Source: Deinococcus aetherius
GTDB taxonomy: Bacteria; Deinococcota; Deinococci; Deinococcales; Deinococcaceae
NCBI RefSeq assembly: GCF_025997855.1
Contig: NZ_AP026562.1
Location: 1 to 64,000 of the forward strand
Length of the DNA stretch: 64,000 bases
Direction of reading: 5' to 3'
The notes below the pieces were generated by a model. The model was given only the letters and a program-made list of their open reading frames with translations. It did no database searches and was not told the origin of the DNA. Below are positions 8,386 to 17,057 of this stretch, piece after piece. How positions within the stretch are numbered: the stretch's first letter is position 1; each line of letters begins with the position of its first letter. A program made the position numbers and the translations under genes.

Positions 8386-9318
8386 ATGAGCGGCGGCCTC
8401 GTCGCCCTCCTCGACGACGTGGCGGCCATCGCCCGGCTCGCCGCCGCCTCCATCGACGATATCGGCGCGGCGGCGGGCAAGGCGGGTGCCAAGGCCATCG
8501 GGGTGGTCGTGGACGACACCGCCGTGACCCCGCGCTATGTCACCGGCTTCTCGCCCGACCGCGAGCTGCCGATCATCTGGCGCATCGCCCGGGGCTCGCT
8601 GCGCAACAAGGTGCTCTTCATCCTCCCGGTGGCGCTGCTGCTCAGCCAGTTCCTGCCGTGGGCGATCACTCCGATCCTGATGCTGGGCGCGGCCTACCTG
8701 TGTTTCGAGGGGGCGGAAAAACTCTACGAGGCGGTGGCGGGTCACCACGAGGACGCCCACGAGGACGAGGCCAAGCTGTCGAGCCAGGCGCACGAGGAGG
8801 GGATGGTGGCGGGGGCGATCCGCACCGACTTCATCCTCTCGGCGGAGATCATGGCGATCTCGCTCGCGGAGGTGGCGGATCAGGCCTTCGCCCTGCGCGC
8901 CGTGATCCTCGTGGTCGTCGCGCTGCTGATCACCGCGCTGGTCTACGGGGTCGTGGGCCTCATCGTGAAGATGGACGACCTCGGCCTGCGGCTGGCGAGC
9001 GGAAGCGCCGGACCGGCGCGCTCCTTTGGGCGCGGGTTGGTGCGGGGCATGCCCGCCGTGCTGTCGGTCCTCTCCGTCGTCGGCACCGCCGCGATGCTCT
9101 GGGTCGGCGGCCACATCATCCTGGTCGGCCTGGAGGAATTCGGCTTCGGCGGCCTCGCCCACGCGCTGCACGAGGACGCCCTGGCGGCAGGCCACGCGGT
9201 GCCGTTCGCGTCCGGCGTGGTCGAGTGGCTGGTGGAGACGCTGGGCTCCGCGCTCGTCGGCCTGCTCCTCGGCGGCTTCATCGTGGCGGTCATGCACCTC
9301 CTGCCCAGGAAGCACTGA
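8386..9318 (+). CDS. DUF808 family inner-membrane protein (YedI-like)
   Basis: 310 residues, close to the roughly 300 of E. coli YedI. The start MSGGLVALLDDVAAIARLAA...KAIGVVVDDTAVTPRYVTGF matches the DUF808 N-terminus. Membrane segments follow: LFILPVALLLSQFLPW, ITPILMLGAAYLCF, a stretch near VILVVVALLITALVYGVVGLIV, then AVLSVLSVVGTAAMLWVGGHIIL and ALVGLLLGGFIVAVMHLL. A cytoplasmic segment rich in His, Glu and Asp (HHEDAHEDEAKLSSQAHEEG) lies near residue 125. The function of the family is unknown. ORF extension upstream to 8242 is possible but Pro/Arg-rich and unlike the family. Confidence 0.85.
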   Translation: MSGGLVALLDDVAAIARLAAASIDDIGAAAGKAGAKAIGVVVDDTAVTPRYVTGFSPDRELPIIWRIARGSLRNKVLFILPVALLLSQFLPWAITPILMLGAAYLCFEGAEKLYEAVAGHHEDAHEDEAKLSSQAHEEGMVAGAIRTDFILSAEIMAISLAEVADQAFALRAVILVVVALLITALVYGVVGLIVKMDDLGLRLASGSAGPARSFGRGLVRGMPAVLSVLSVVGTAAMLWVGGHIILVGLEEFGFGGLAHALHEDALAAGHAVPFASGVVEWLVETLGSALVGLLLGGFIVAVMHLLPRKH

Positions 9319-9501
9319 CGACCCTTCACGCCGCCCTCCCCACCGGGACGGGCGGCGCCCGCGCCCCGCTGACCTTCGACGCGGCGAAAAAAGTCGCCCA
9401 CCAAGCCGGGAAGGATTCCCCGTCTCCAGGACGTGCTGCCCCGCTCCCCTTGGCAGAACGACCTCTTTTCCGCCCTGCTTCGGGTGGCTGCACTCCGGGG
9501 G

Positions 9502-9547
9502 TTGACTTTCCGGTTTTCCCGGTCCATTCTGAATGAACATTCATTCA
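9502..9547 (+). promoter_or_regulatory. Promoter with TetR-type operator for the tetR-P450 operon
   Basis: TTGACT (9502-9507), a 17-base spacer and CATTCT (9525-9530) form a normal sigma-70 type promoter. The palindrome TGAATGAACATTCATTCA (9530-9547; arms TGAATGAA/TTCATTCA) covers the end of the -10 box and the likely +1. This is the typical place and form of a TetR-family operator, so the product of the gene at 9578 probably represses its own operon. Confidence 0.8.
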
Positions 9548-9577
9548 GATCATAGGGGAGCCTGGAGGGCCCTCGCC

Positions 9578-10189
9578 ATGAAAAAGACGCTTCCGGAGGA
9601 ACTGGTCGCCAAGCGCACGCGGATTCTCGATGCGGCGGCGCGGGTCTTCGCCGAGAAGGGGTTCCACGCCACGACCGTGAGGGACGTGGCGCAGGCGGCG
9701 GGGGTGGCCGACGGCACGATCTACAACTACTTCGAGAACAAGGGCGGGCTGCTGCTGGGGCTGATCGACCCCATGAGCCGGGGCGCCCGGGGGCAGGTGG
9801 ACCCGGCGGCCCTGGAGGGGCTCAGCCTGCGCGACTTCGTGCAGGTGCATCTGCTGGGGCCTCTGAAGCTCTTCGAGGCCGACGACTTCGAGCTGTTCCG
9901 GGTGATCGTCTCCGAGCTGATGGTGAACCGGGAACTGCGGGCCCTTTTCCGCGAGCACGTCCTCACGCCCATGACCGGGCTCGCCGAGGAGGCCTTCGGG
10001 CGCTGGGCCGAGGCGAACGGCGTGCCCACCCCACGGGCCGCGCTCACGGTGCGCGTGCTGTCGAGCCTGGTGTTCGGCGTGATCCTCCAGCGGGTGATGG
10101 GCGACGACCTTCTCACCGAGAACTGGGAGGCGCTCCCGGGCGCCCTCGCCGACCTGCTGGTGGGCGGCCTGGGAGGTGAGGCGACGTGA
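9578..10189 (+). CDS. TetR-family transcriptional repressor
   Basis: 203 residues. The N-terminal helix-turn-helix is clear: RILDAAARVFAEKGFHATTVRDVAQAAGVADGTIYNYFENKGGLL (about residues 11-55). The ligand-binding C-terminal domain is of the AcrR/FadR type. The ATG at 9578 follows a GGAGGG site; the ORF is open further upstream, but that would run through the operator. The last bases overlap the GTG of the P450 gene (GTGA), so repressor and target are co-translated. The ligand is probably a hydrophobic compound oxidised by the P450; this is inference from the operon. Confidence 0.9.
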   Translation: MKKTLPEELVAKRTRILDAAARVFAEKGFHATTVRDVAQAAGVADGTIYNYFENKGGLLLGLIDPMSRGARGQVDPAALEGLSLRDFVQVHLLGPLKLFEADDFELFRVIVSELMVNRELRALFREHVLTPMTGLAEEAFGRWAEANGVPTPRAALTVRVLSSLVFGVILQRVMGDDLLTENWEALPGALADLLVGGLGGEAT

Positions 10190-11442
10190 CCCTGGGGACC
10201 GCTGACTTCTGGACCGCCCCCCTGAGCGCCCTGTCGGGGGTGGACATCACCGACGCGCGGTTCAAGGCCAATCCCTTTCCCTTCTACGCCCGGCTGCGCG
10301 AGGAGGCGCCCGTCTTCCCGGTGACGCTCCGGCGCCTGCGCTGCGAGGAACGCGCGTGGCTCGTCACCCGGTACGGCGACGTGCTGGCGGTGCTGAGGGA
10401 CGACGCCACCTTCGTCAAGGACCCCCACAAGGCGATGACGCCCGCACAACTCCGCCGCGTGCCGAGTGTGCCCGCCGTTTTCGGGCCGCTGGGGCGTAAC
10501 CTCCTGAGCCTCGACGGCGCGGACCACGACCGGCTGAAGGTCCTCGTCCACAGGGCGTTCACGCCGCGCATGGTCGAGCGGATGCGTGACCAGACGCAGG
10601 CGGTGACCGACGAGGCGCTCGACCGGGCCCTGCGCCGGAGCGGGATGGACCTGATCGCCGACTTCGCGCTCCCGGTGCCCCTGAGGGTGATCGGGCGCAT
10701 CCTGGGGGTGCCGGGGCGGGACCACGGCCGCTTCAGCGCGTGGACGCGGGCGTTCGTCTCGGTCGGCCACCGCTCGCCGCTGACGGTCATCCCGTCCGTC
10801 CTGGCCTTCATCCGTTACCTGCGCGGCCTGATCCGGGAGCGGCGTGCGCGGCCCAGGAACGACCTCACCTCGGCCCTGGTGGCGGCGCAGGAGGGGAGCG
10901 ACACCCTCACCGACGACGAGGTGCTGGCGATGATCTTCCTGCTGCTCTCGGCCGGGCACGAGACGACCGTCAACCTGATCGGCAGCGGGACGCTCGCGCT
11001 GCTTGGGCACCCCGACCAGATGGAGCGGCTCAGGGACGATCCCGCCCTGATGGGGTCCGGCGTCGAGGAACTCGCGCGCTTCGTGGTGCCCGCCGAGACG
11101 GCGACCGAACGCTACGCCGCGCGGGACGTGGAGGTCGCGGGCACCCTCATCCCGCGCGGCGAACTCGTGGTCGCGGTGCTCGCCTCCGCCAACCGGGACC
11201 CCGCGCAGTTCGAGCGGCCCGACACGCTCGACCTCGGGCGGGCGAACAACCGCCACCTGTCGTTCGGCCAGGGGATGCACTACTGCCTGGGGGCGCCCCT
11301 CTCGCGGATGGAGGCGCAGGTCGCCCTGACCACCCTGCTGCGCCGCGCCCCGAACCTGCGCCTGCGGGTGCCCGAGGGCCAGTTGCGCTGGCGGTCCGGT
11401 TTCATCCTGCGCGGCCTCGAAGCCCTCCCGGTGACGCTGTGA
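10186..11442 (+). CDS. Cytochrome P450
   Basis: 418 residues, the usual size of a soluble bacterial P450. The I-helix oxygen-binding motif is SAGHETTVN (near residue 262), the K-helix ExxR is EELARFV, and the heme-thiolate loop is FGQGMHYCLGAPLSRMEAQ with the axial Cys near residue 366. It needs ferredoxin and ferredoxin reductase partners, which are not nearby. The GTG start overlaps the tetR stop by four bases, and the stop overlaps the GTG of the next membrane-protein gene in the same way, so all three form one operon under the TetR operator. The substrate is unknown. Confidence 0.92.
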   Translation: MTLGTADFWTAPLSALSGVDITDARFKANPFPFYARLREEAPVFPVTLRRLRCEERAWLVTRYGDVLAVLRDDATFVKDPHKAMTPAQLRRVPSVPAVFGPLGRNLLSLDGADHDRLKVLVHRAFTPRMVERMRDQTQAVTDEALDRALRRSGMDLIADFALPVPLRVIGRILGVPGRDHGRFSAWTRAFVSVGHRSPLTVIPSVLAFIRYLRGLIRERRARPRNDLTSALVAAQEGSDTLTDDEVLAMIFLLLSAGHETTVNLIGSGTLALLGHPDQMERLRDDPALMGSGVEELARFVVPAETATERYAARDVEVAGTLIPRGELVVAVLASANRDPAQFERPDTLDLGRANNRHLSFGQGMHYCLGAPLSRMEAQVALTTLLRRAPNLRLRVPEGQLRWRSGFILRGLEALPVTL

Positions 11443-12131
11443 CACGGGGCGAGGAGGGCCCAACCCCGCCGCCCGCCCCCCTACCCGCAGGCCGGAACCC
11501 CGAGCGGCGGACAGGCACCCTCGCCGCCGTGTCCACCCTCCTCACGCTCCTGGGGGTGGCCGTGGCGGTCGTGAGGCCCGAGTGGCTGACCGGGGCGCTG
11601 GAGGGGGCGGTGCGGGAGGCGGGAACGGCGCCCCTAGTGTACACCCTGCTGTGCGCCCTGGCGGCGCCCTTTCACCTGAACGGCGTGCTGGTCGCCCTGT
11701 CGTCGGTGATCTGGCCGCTGCCGGTGGCCCTCACCCTGTCGTTCGTGGGCAGCCTCCTGGGGAGCGTGCTGACCGCCGGGCTGCTTGCCCGGCTGGGAGG
11801 CGCGGCACCGAGCCCCGGGAACGGGTGGCCCGCGTGGTTCCGGCGGCTGTCGGCAGGGGTCGCGCGGCGGCCTCTCGTGGTCGGGGTGCTCGCGCGGGCC
11901 GCCCTCGGCACGGGGATGGCGCTCGAAGCATTCTTCGTGCTGACGGGCTACACCCGGCGGCAGTACCTCCTCGTCACCACGCTCGGCCTTCTGGTGTGGG
12001 TGACCCAGGCGCTCGTGGGCGTGATGGTGCTGCACGAACTCTTCCGGGTCTCGCCCGGGCTGGCGGTCCTCGCCGCGCTCGCGCCCCTGCTGGTCGTGGC
12101 GCTCGCCGTGCGGCTGCGCCGCGTGAGGTGA
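11439..12131 (+). CDS. Membrane protein, possibly VTT/TVP38-like
   Basis: 230 residues with about five hydrophobic segments (LAAVSTLLTLLGVAVAVV, LVYTLLCALAAPF, VLVALSSVIWPLPVALTLSF, GLLVWVTQALVGVMVLHELF, LAVLAALAPLLVVALAVRL). The central part SFVGSLLGSVLTAGLLARLGG resembles the Gly-rich re-entrant region of VTT (DedA/TVP38) proteins, but I would not assign the family firmly. It is co-translated with the P450 (GTGA overlap), so it may transport or retain the P450 substrate or product at the membrane. The GTG start is chosen for this overlap. Confidence 0.6.
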   Translation: MTRGEEGPTPPPAPLPAGRNPERRTGTLAAVSTLLTLLGVAVAVVRPEWLTGALEGAVREAGTAPLVYTLLCALAAPFHLNGVLVALSSVIWPLPVALTLSFVGSLLGSVLTAGLLARLGGAAPSPGNGWPAWFRRLSAGVARRPLVVGVLARAALGTGMALEAFFVLTGYTRRQYLLVTTLGLLVWVTQALVGVMVLHELFRVSPGLAVLAALAPLLVVALAVRLRRVR

Positions 12132-12191
12132 CGAAAGACCTGCGGCTTCCTGATCGCTGACCGATGACGGCTGAAAGCTCCCCTCGTCCCC

Positions 12192-12623
12192 CTACCCCCG
12201 ACGTCGCCCGCGCAGCCGCCCCTCCAGCGCGGCGTACGTCAGGCCGCCGAGGACGCCCAGCACCGCGAACCGGAGGTCGGTGGTGAGCAGCACGAGCAGC
12301 CCTCCGCCCAGGGCGCCCGTCACGGCCGTCCACGCGGGGTGGATTCGACCGGCGAGGGCGGCCAGGGGTGCCACCACCACCCCGAACACGAACGCGCTGG
12401 GGGCACCGAAGGCGAGCAGGAGCGCGGCGAGGCCCAGCCACGCGTACGGCGCGTCGGGAAGCGCCCCGGCCGGGTCGGTCACCAGCCAGGCGGCGGTGAG
12501 CAGGGTGGCCGCCGCGAGGGCGACGATCACCGCCGCGAGCAGGGAGAGCGCGAAGCGGCGCAGCGCCAGGGCGAGCCCCCCGAGCAGGGTCGCGGGCAGG
12601 GGGCGGGTCATTTCGGTCCGCAT
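12192..12623 (-). CDS. Small membrane protein, unknown function
   Basis: 143 residues with four predicted membrane segments (LALSLLAAVIVALAAATLLTA region, YAWLGLAALLLAFGAPSAFV, GVVVAPLAALAG, GALGGGLLVLLTTDLRFAVLG) and a basic C-terminus. The ATG at 12623 has GGGAG four bases upstream; an ATG at 12611 that overlaps the stop of the upstream gene (ATGA) is the alternative. It is the third gene of the operon that starts at 14109, controlled by the direct-repeat promoter at 14116-14150. Confidence 0.6.
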   Translation of the reverse strand: MRTEMTRPLPATLLGGLALALRRFALSLLAAVIVALAAATLLTAAWLVTDPAGALPDAPYAWLGLAALLLAFGAPSAFVFGVVVAPLAALAGRIHPAWTAVTGALGGGLLVLLTTDLRFAVLGVLGGLTYAALEGRLRGRRRG

Positions 12624-13831
12624 GTCACTCCCGTCGCGCCGGAAACGCGGCGCAGCGTCTTTCCGCTCCCGGCGTCCTTCACGAACAGGGTGTAGGCCCC
12701 CGCCGGGGGCTCGAAGCCGTTCTTCTCGTTCAGGTCCTGCGGCCGGGCATAGGCCACGCTCAGGGCCACCTGCCGCGAGTCGGCCAGCCAGCACGCGCTG
12801 TCGAGGATGCTGAGGGTGCCCTTCGGCGCACTGGCGACCGCGAGTTCCCTCACGCTCCGGCGCCCGAGGTCCGCCGCGTACACGAAGGTGTCGACCCGCG
12901 CGTTGCTGTCATGCCGCGCGAGCAGGACGAGCAGGTGCCCGCCGTCGGGGGAGGGCAGCACCTCCAGCACGCTCCCCGCCAGGGTGCCCAGCCACCCGAG
13001 AACCCGCAGCCTCAGCGTCCGCACGTCCACCTCGAAGACGGCGGAGGTGGTGGTGCCCGCGCTGCCCACCCCGTACCCGGCGTTCGAGGCGAAGTACATC
13101 CGCCCGCCGCCTTGGGTGACCTTCGGCGCGGTGACGGTCCAGCTCACGTCGTCCGCCTGAGCCCGGGGGTCGAGGTCGCCCAGAAACTTGCGGATGCCAG
13201 GCTCCGGCGCCGCCCTCAGCGCGTTCATCAGGTTCTCCGGATGGCGGCGGGTAAAGACCTCGGTGCCGGGCCGGGCGCCGGGGCCGTACAGCAGCACGCC
13301 TACGTCCTCCGGCGACTGCACCGAGCCGAGCAGCGCCGTCACCGCCCCGTTCCGCGAGGTGCTCTGGTACAGGGCCGACTGGTTGGGAAGGAAGGTCTTG
13401 CGCTTGGTTGTGTTCCAGCCCGCGTTGCCCTCGTCGGTGCCCGCGATCAGGGCGTGGCCGTCGCCCTCCCACCGCAGCCACCGGGCGCGCACCGTGGCGA
13501 AGGTGGGGCCGGGCACGAGCGAAGTCAGGGGCACGCTTCCCGTGTAGGGCGGCGCGCTGAGGAAGGGTTTGAGGGGGGGGACCTCCGCCGCGTGAATGTT
13601 CGTGCCCGGGGGGCCGGTCAGAAAGGCCAGGGTGCCGTCCACGGGCGACAGGTCGAGCAGGACCGAGCCGCGCGAGTTCGGAACCGGACGCAGGGCCGAG
13701 CCCGGCTGCCCCTCGACCCAGGCTACGCCATCCTTGAGGTACGCGAGCCGCCCGGCGGGTTCGGTGGAGGTGGCCGCCACTGGGGCGAGCGCCAGCCCCG
13801 CGAGCGTGAGGCGGACGAGGTGCCGGGTCAC
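12608..13831 (-). CDS. Exported beta-propeller-like protein
   Basis: 407 residues. A signal peptide (MTRHLVRLTLAGLALAPVAA, first codon GTG) precedes a mature part built of repeating strands with motifs such as GRLAYLKDGVAWVEG, LLDLSPVDGTLAFLTG, RWLRWEGDGHALIAG, GGGRMYFASNAGYG, LEVLPSPDGGHLLVLLA and CWLADSRQVALSVAYA. The SPDG..L pattern is the blade signature of TolB/WD40-like propellers. The GTG start overlaps the preceding stop (GTGA). It is probably a periplasmic or surface scaffold or sensor; no catalytic residues are recognisable. The open frame continues far upstream, but those residues are Pro/Arg shadow sequence. Confidence 0.65.
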   Translation of the reverse strand: MTRHLVRLTLAGLALAPVAATSTEPAGRLAYLKDGVAWVEGQPGSALRPVPNSRGSVLLDLSPVDGTLAFLTGPPGTNIHAAEVPPLKPFLSAPPYTGSVPLTSLVPGPTFATVRARWLRWEGDGHALIAGTDEGNAGWNTTKRKTFLPNQSALYQSTSRNGAVTALLGSVQSPEDVGVLLYGPGARPGTEVFTRRHPENLMNALRAAPEPGIRKFLGDLDPRAQADDVSWTVTAPKVTQGGGRMYFASNAGYGVGSAGTTTSAVFEVDVRTLRLRVLGWLGTLAGSVLEVLPSPDGGHLLVLLARHDSNARVDTFVYAADLGRRSVRELAVASAPKGTLSILDSACWLADSRQVALSVAYARPQDLNEKNGFEPPAGAYTLFVKDAGSGKTLRRVSGATGVTCGPK

Positions 13832-14109
13832 GCCGACCACGACCGGGGGGCCCCGCCCCGAAACAGCGCCGCGAGTTCCTCGGCGAGGACGGGCAGCGGC
13901 AGGAGTTCCAGGGACGGCACCGCGTCGAGCGCGAGCCGCACGACATCCTGGGGGCGCACGCCGGGTCGGCGGGTCAGGGCCAGGAACCCGGCGTCCTCCC
14001 GCAGCTCCCGCGCGGCCCGGCACAACACCTCGTAGACCTCCGGGGCGGCGGGCGAGGGCGGGCCCGCGTGCAGCGAATCCTGGTGGGGGTGGAGGCTGGT
14101 TCGGGTCAT
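13828..14109 (-). CDS. Small cytoplasmic protein, unknown function
   Basis: 93 residues, mostly helical (EVYEVLCRAARELREDAGFLAL...RPQDVVRLALDAVPSLELLPLPVLAEELAALF), with no signal peptide or membrane segment. I do not recognise it. The ATG lies exactly six bases after a TACGCT -10 element, so the mRNA is probably leaderless. Its stop overlaps the GTG of the propeller gene. As first gene of a direct-repeat-controlled operon with an exported propeller and a membrane protein, it may be a cytoplasmic partner of these. Confidence 0.6.
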   Translation of the reverse strand: MTRTSLHPHQDSLHAGPPSPAAPEVYEVLCRAARELREDAGFLALTRRPGVRPQDVVRLALDAVPSLELLPLPVLAEELAALFRGGAPRSWSA

Positions 14110-14115
14110 GGGGGC

Positions 14116-14150
14116 AGCGTAGGCGGCGGGGGATGATTGGGGGATGACGG
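14116..14150 (-). promoter_or_regulatory. Direct-repeat (BTAD-type) promoter of the 14109 operon
   Basis: Minus strand: heptamers CCGTCAT (14150-14144) and CAATCAT (14139-14133), 11-base period, then 11 bases, then TACGCT (14121-14116). Six bases separate the -10 element from the ATG at 14109, so the transcript is predicted to be leaderless. No -35 box. Confidence 0.6.
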
Positions 14151-14187
14151 GCGGGTTCGGCCCGTCCCCGAGTCACCCCTCCCGGCG

Positions 14188-15333
14188 TCAGTCCCGCAGG
14201 GCGCGGCGCAGGCCGAGGGCGAGGCCCAGGCACAGCAGCGTGATCCCCAGCAGCGTGAGGGGAATCGCCTGCGAGCCGTGGGCGTCCTTGAACGCGCCGA
14301 CGACCGGCGAGAACACCACCGGGCCGAGAAACGCGCTGGCGAACACCCACGTCGTCGCGCCCCCTGTGGGCAGGGCGCGGGTCAGCCACACCAGCCCTGT
14401 CGTGAACACGGGCGCCAGGAACAGCCCGGCGAGCGTGTACGCCACCCCGGCCGCCGCAGGCACCGCCGCCAGGGCCAGGCTCACGGCGGCCAGGGCCAGC
14501 GTGAGGGTCACGAGCCGGGCGGGCGGGAGGCGCAGGGCGAGGACCGCCGAGACCAGCCGCCCGACCGTGAAGCTCACCCAGAAGAGAGACGCGACGGACG
14601 CCGCCCCCGCCGTGCTCAGGCCCAGCGCGTCCTGCAGGTGGGTGACCTCCCACGCCCCGATGCCGCCCTCCACCCCGACGTAGGTCAGGAACAGCAGCAC
14701 GAAGCCCAGCAGCAGCACGCGCGCCCGCCCGGTCGCCGTGGCCGGTTGGGCGGGCCCCTCCGGCACGGCGGTCCGGCGCAGGCTCAGCACCAGGGGCAGC
14801 AGCAGGGCGGCGAGGGCCGCGCAGCCGATCAAAGGCAGGCGGAAGTCGCCGCCCGCGAGCCCCACCGCCAGGGGCGCGAGGACGGCGCCGACCCCGAAGC
14901 TCGCGCTGAGCAGATTGAGCATCGAGGCGCTGCGCTCCCCGTACCCGGTGGACAGCCAGACGTTGGTGGTGAGGTCCAGCACCCCGAAGCCCAGCCCGAG
15001 CAGCCCCGCCGCGACGAGCGCGACCCCGAAGGTGGGGGCGAGGACGAGGCCCAGGCACCCGGCGGCCATGACGCCCAGGGCCAGCGTCGCCCTCCGGGGC
15101 GGAGCCCAGCGGCGCGACAGGGTGCCCGCCAGCAGCACACCCGCGAAGGCGCCCGCCGAGTTGAGGCTGAGCAGCAACGAGGCGCCCGTGGCACTCAGCC
15201 CGAACTGCCCGCTGAGGGTTGGCAACGCCGGGCCCAGGATGGGGTAGACCAGGCCGAGAAGCAGGAAGAGCCCCAGGCCGGAGGCGGCCAGCCTGCGGGG
15301 GGGCGTGCTGACGGCGGTCGTGGGCAGCGTCAC
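14188..15333 (-). CDS. MFS transporter
   Basis: 381 residues with 12 hydrophobic segments, typical of a compact bacterial major facilitator. The loop 2-3 motif appears as AGVLLAGTLSRRWAPPRRATLALG (G...R.GRR type). The family exports or imports small molecules by proton antiport or symport. The GTG start is six bases after TATGCT, a leaderless arrangement; unlike neighbouring promoters it lacks the paired heptamers at the fixed distance. It is divergent from the FAD oxidase gene at 15618, so transport of the oxidase substrate is possible but unproven. Confidence 0.82.
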   Translation of the reverse strand: MTLPTTAVSTPPRRLAASGLGLFLLLGLVYPILGPALPTLSGQFGLSATGASLLLSLNSAGAFAGVLLAGTLSRRWAPPRRATLALGVMAAGCLGLVLAPTFGVALVAAGLLGLGFGVLDLTTNVWLSTGYGERSASMLNLLSASFGVGAVLAPLAVGLAGGDFRLPLIGCAALAALLLPLVLSLRRTAVPEGPAQPATATGRARVLLLGFVLLFLTYVGVEGGIGAWEVTHLQDALGLSTAGAASVASLFWVSFTVGRLVSAVLALRLPPARLVTLTLALAAVSLALAAVPAAAGVAYTLAGLFLAPVFTTGLVWLTRALPTGGATTWVFASAFLGPVVFSPVVGAFKDAHGSQAIPLTLLGITLLCLGLALGLRRALRD

Positions 15334-15528
15334 CGCCGCAGCATACCCAGACTATTCGGCTCGGGAGGTATCGGCCTCGCGGCAGGGGCCGAGACTCGGG
15401 CCGCGTGGGGGCGGCGCAGGGCCCGGCGTGATCAGGCCCTGATCGGCGCGCAAAGGCCCGCCGGACGCGCCCGCCGCACCACCGGGGCGAACTTGAGGAG
15501 TTTCCGCCCCGCCCGGAAGTCCGGACAA

Positions 15529-15563
15529 CGATCAGCCCTCGATCATGCCGCCTCGCCTACGGT
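15529..15563 (+). promoter_or_regulatory. Direct-repeat (BTAD-type) promoter of the FAD oxidase gene
   Basis: Heptamers CGATCAG (15529-15535) and CGATCAT (15540-15546), 11-base period, 11 bases, then TACGGT (15558-15563). The leader is about 50 bases with CAGGAGG before the ATG. A second pair, TGATCAG-GCCC-TGATCGG, starts at 15429 but has no -10 element at the fixed distance. Confidence 0.62.
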
Positions 15564-15617
15564 CTGGCGCAGAAGGCAGGAGACGCCTGCCCACACCCCC
15601 GCCCAGGAGGCCATACC

Positions 15618-17057
15618 ATGACCCAGCCGTCCCCCGCCCGCCCCACCGTGAACCCCGCCGCCCTGCTCGAACTGCGCCTGAACCTCGCGGGCCGCGCGAT
15701 CAGCGCCGAGGAGGCCGACTACGACGCCCGCCGCGCGGTGTGGAACGCCGCCGTGGACGCCCTGCCCGCCCTGATCGTCCGGGCCCTCGATGTGGGGGAC
15801 GTGGCCCGCACGATCCGGTTCGCGCGGGCTCAGCGTCTCCCGCTCGCCGTCCGCAGCGGCGGCCACAGCCCCGCCGGGTTCGGCACGGTGGACCGGGGCG
15901 TCGTCCTCGACCTGTCCGAGATGAAGGGCATCGCGGTCGAGCCGGAAACCCGCCGGGTGCGCGTGGAGCCCGGCCTGACCTGGGGCGAGGTGGCGGGCGC
16001 CCTGCACCCCCACGGCCTCGCCGTCACCGCCGGGGACGTGCCGACCGTCGGGGTCGGCGGCCTGACCCAGGGGGGTGGGATTGGCTGGTTTGTCCGGCAG
16101 CACGGCCTCGCCCTCGACCGTCTGCGGGCCGTGGAACTCGTGACCGCCGACGGACGGGTTCTGCGAGCGAGCGCCACCGAATTCCCCGACCTCTTCTGGG
16201 GGCTGCGCGGCGGCGGGGCGAACCTCGGCGTGATCACCGCGCTGGAGTTCGAGGCGCACGCGGGCGGCGTGGTGTACGGTGGCATGGTCGTCTACGACGG
16301 GCAGGACGCCCGGCGCGTGCTCGGCGAGTACGCCCGCCTCGCCGCCGGGGCCCCCGACGAACTCTCCACCCAGGCCATCCTGATGGCCGCGCCGCCCCTG
16401 CCCTTCCTGCCCCCCGAGGTCGTCGGGCGGCCCCTGGTGGTCGTGGGCGTCTGCTACAGCGGCGACCCCGCCGAGGGCGAGCGCGTCGTGGCCCCGCTGC
16501 GCCGCCTCGGCACGCCCGTCGCCGACCTGATCGGCCCCATGCCCTACCCCGCCCTGCTGGAGATGTACGCGGGGGGCGGCCTGCCCGGGCTGCGCCACTT
16601 CGTCCGCTCGGGCTTCGTGCCCCGGGTGGAGGGTGCTTTCCTGGACGCGCTCGTGGAGGGCGCGATGGAAGTCTTCAACCCCGGCACGCACGTCCAGCTT
16701 CGCATCCTGGGGGGCGAACTCGCCCGCATCCCGACCACGAGCACCGCCTTCGCGCACCGCGACAGGGCCGCCCTGCTGATGGTCGGGCACCTGTGCCCGG
16801 CGGAACTTCCGACAGACGCCGCCGACCTCGCCCGGGGCGCCAGCGAGCACGTCTTCGCGGCCGTGCGGCCCTTCACGAGCGGCACCTACGGCAACTTCCT
16901 GGGCCTGGGCGAGGAGGGCCGGGTGGCGGAGGTCTACGGGGAGCGGGTCCTCGCCCGCCTCACCGCCCTCAAGGCCGAGTACGACCCGGAAAATGTTTTC
17001 GCCCGCAACGCGAACGTGCGACCCGGCGTGCGGGAGAGCGCCCTTCAGCCCGCGTGA
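15618..17057 (+). CDS. FAD-linked oxidase with BBE domain
   Basis: 479 residues. Residues about 50-190 are the FAD-binding PCMH-type domain, with RSGGHSPAGFGT (His is the usual covalent flavin attachment site), GLTWGEVAGALHPHGL and GVGGLTQGGGIGWFVRQHGL. The C-terminus is a berberine-bridge-enzyme domain (YGNFLGLGE...RLTALKAEYDPENVFARNANVRP). No signal peptide is visible, so it is probably cytoplasmic. Members oxidise sugars, alcohols or alkaloid-like compounds with O2. A good site (CAGGAGG) precedes the ATG. It lies under one of the direct-repeat promoters. Confidence 0.88.
   Translation: MTQPSPARPTVNPAALLELRLNLAGRAISAEEADYDARRAVWNAAVDALPALIVRALDVGDVARTIRFARAQRLPLAVRSGGHSPAGFGTVDRGVVLDLSEMKGIAVEPETRRVRVEPGLTWGEVAGALHPHGLAVTAGDVPTVGVGGLTQGGGIGWFVRQHGLALDRLRAVELVTADGRVLRASATEFPDLFWGLRGGGANLGVITALEFEAHAGGVVYGGMVVYDGQDARRVLGEYARLAAGAPDELSTQAILMAAPPLPFLPPEVVGRPLVVVGVCYSGDPAEGERVVAPLRRLGTPVADLIGPMPYPALLEMYAGGGLPGLRHFVRSGFVPRVEGAFLDALVEGAMEVFNPGTHVQLRILGGELARIPTTSTAFAHRDRAALLMVGHLCPAELPTDAADLARGASEHVFAAVRPFTSGTYGNFLGLGEEGRVAEVYGERVLARLTALKAEYDPENVFARNANVRPGVRESALQPA

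Noticed and set aside
12608..15058. One 816-codon minus-strand ORF
   Set aside because: Only its last 407 codons have a signal peptide and blade motifs; the upstream part is antisense or out of frame to the MFS gene and ends at a GTGA overlap with the 93-residue gene.
15340..15363. MFS gene promoter as a regulon member
   Set aside because: TATGCT lies six bases before the GTG, but the heptamers at the fixed positions (CGAGCCG and CCGATAC) lack the Y-C-A core.
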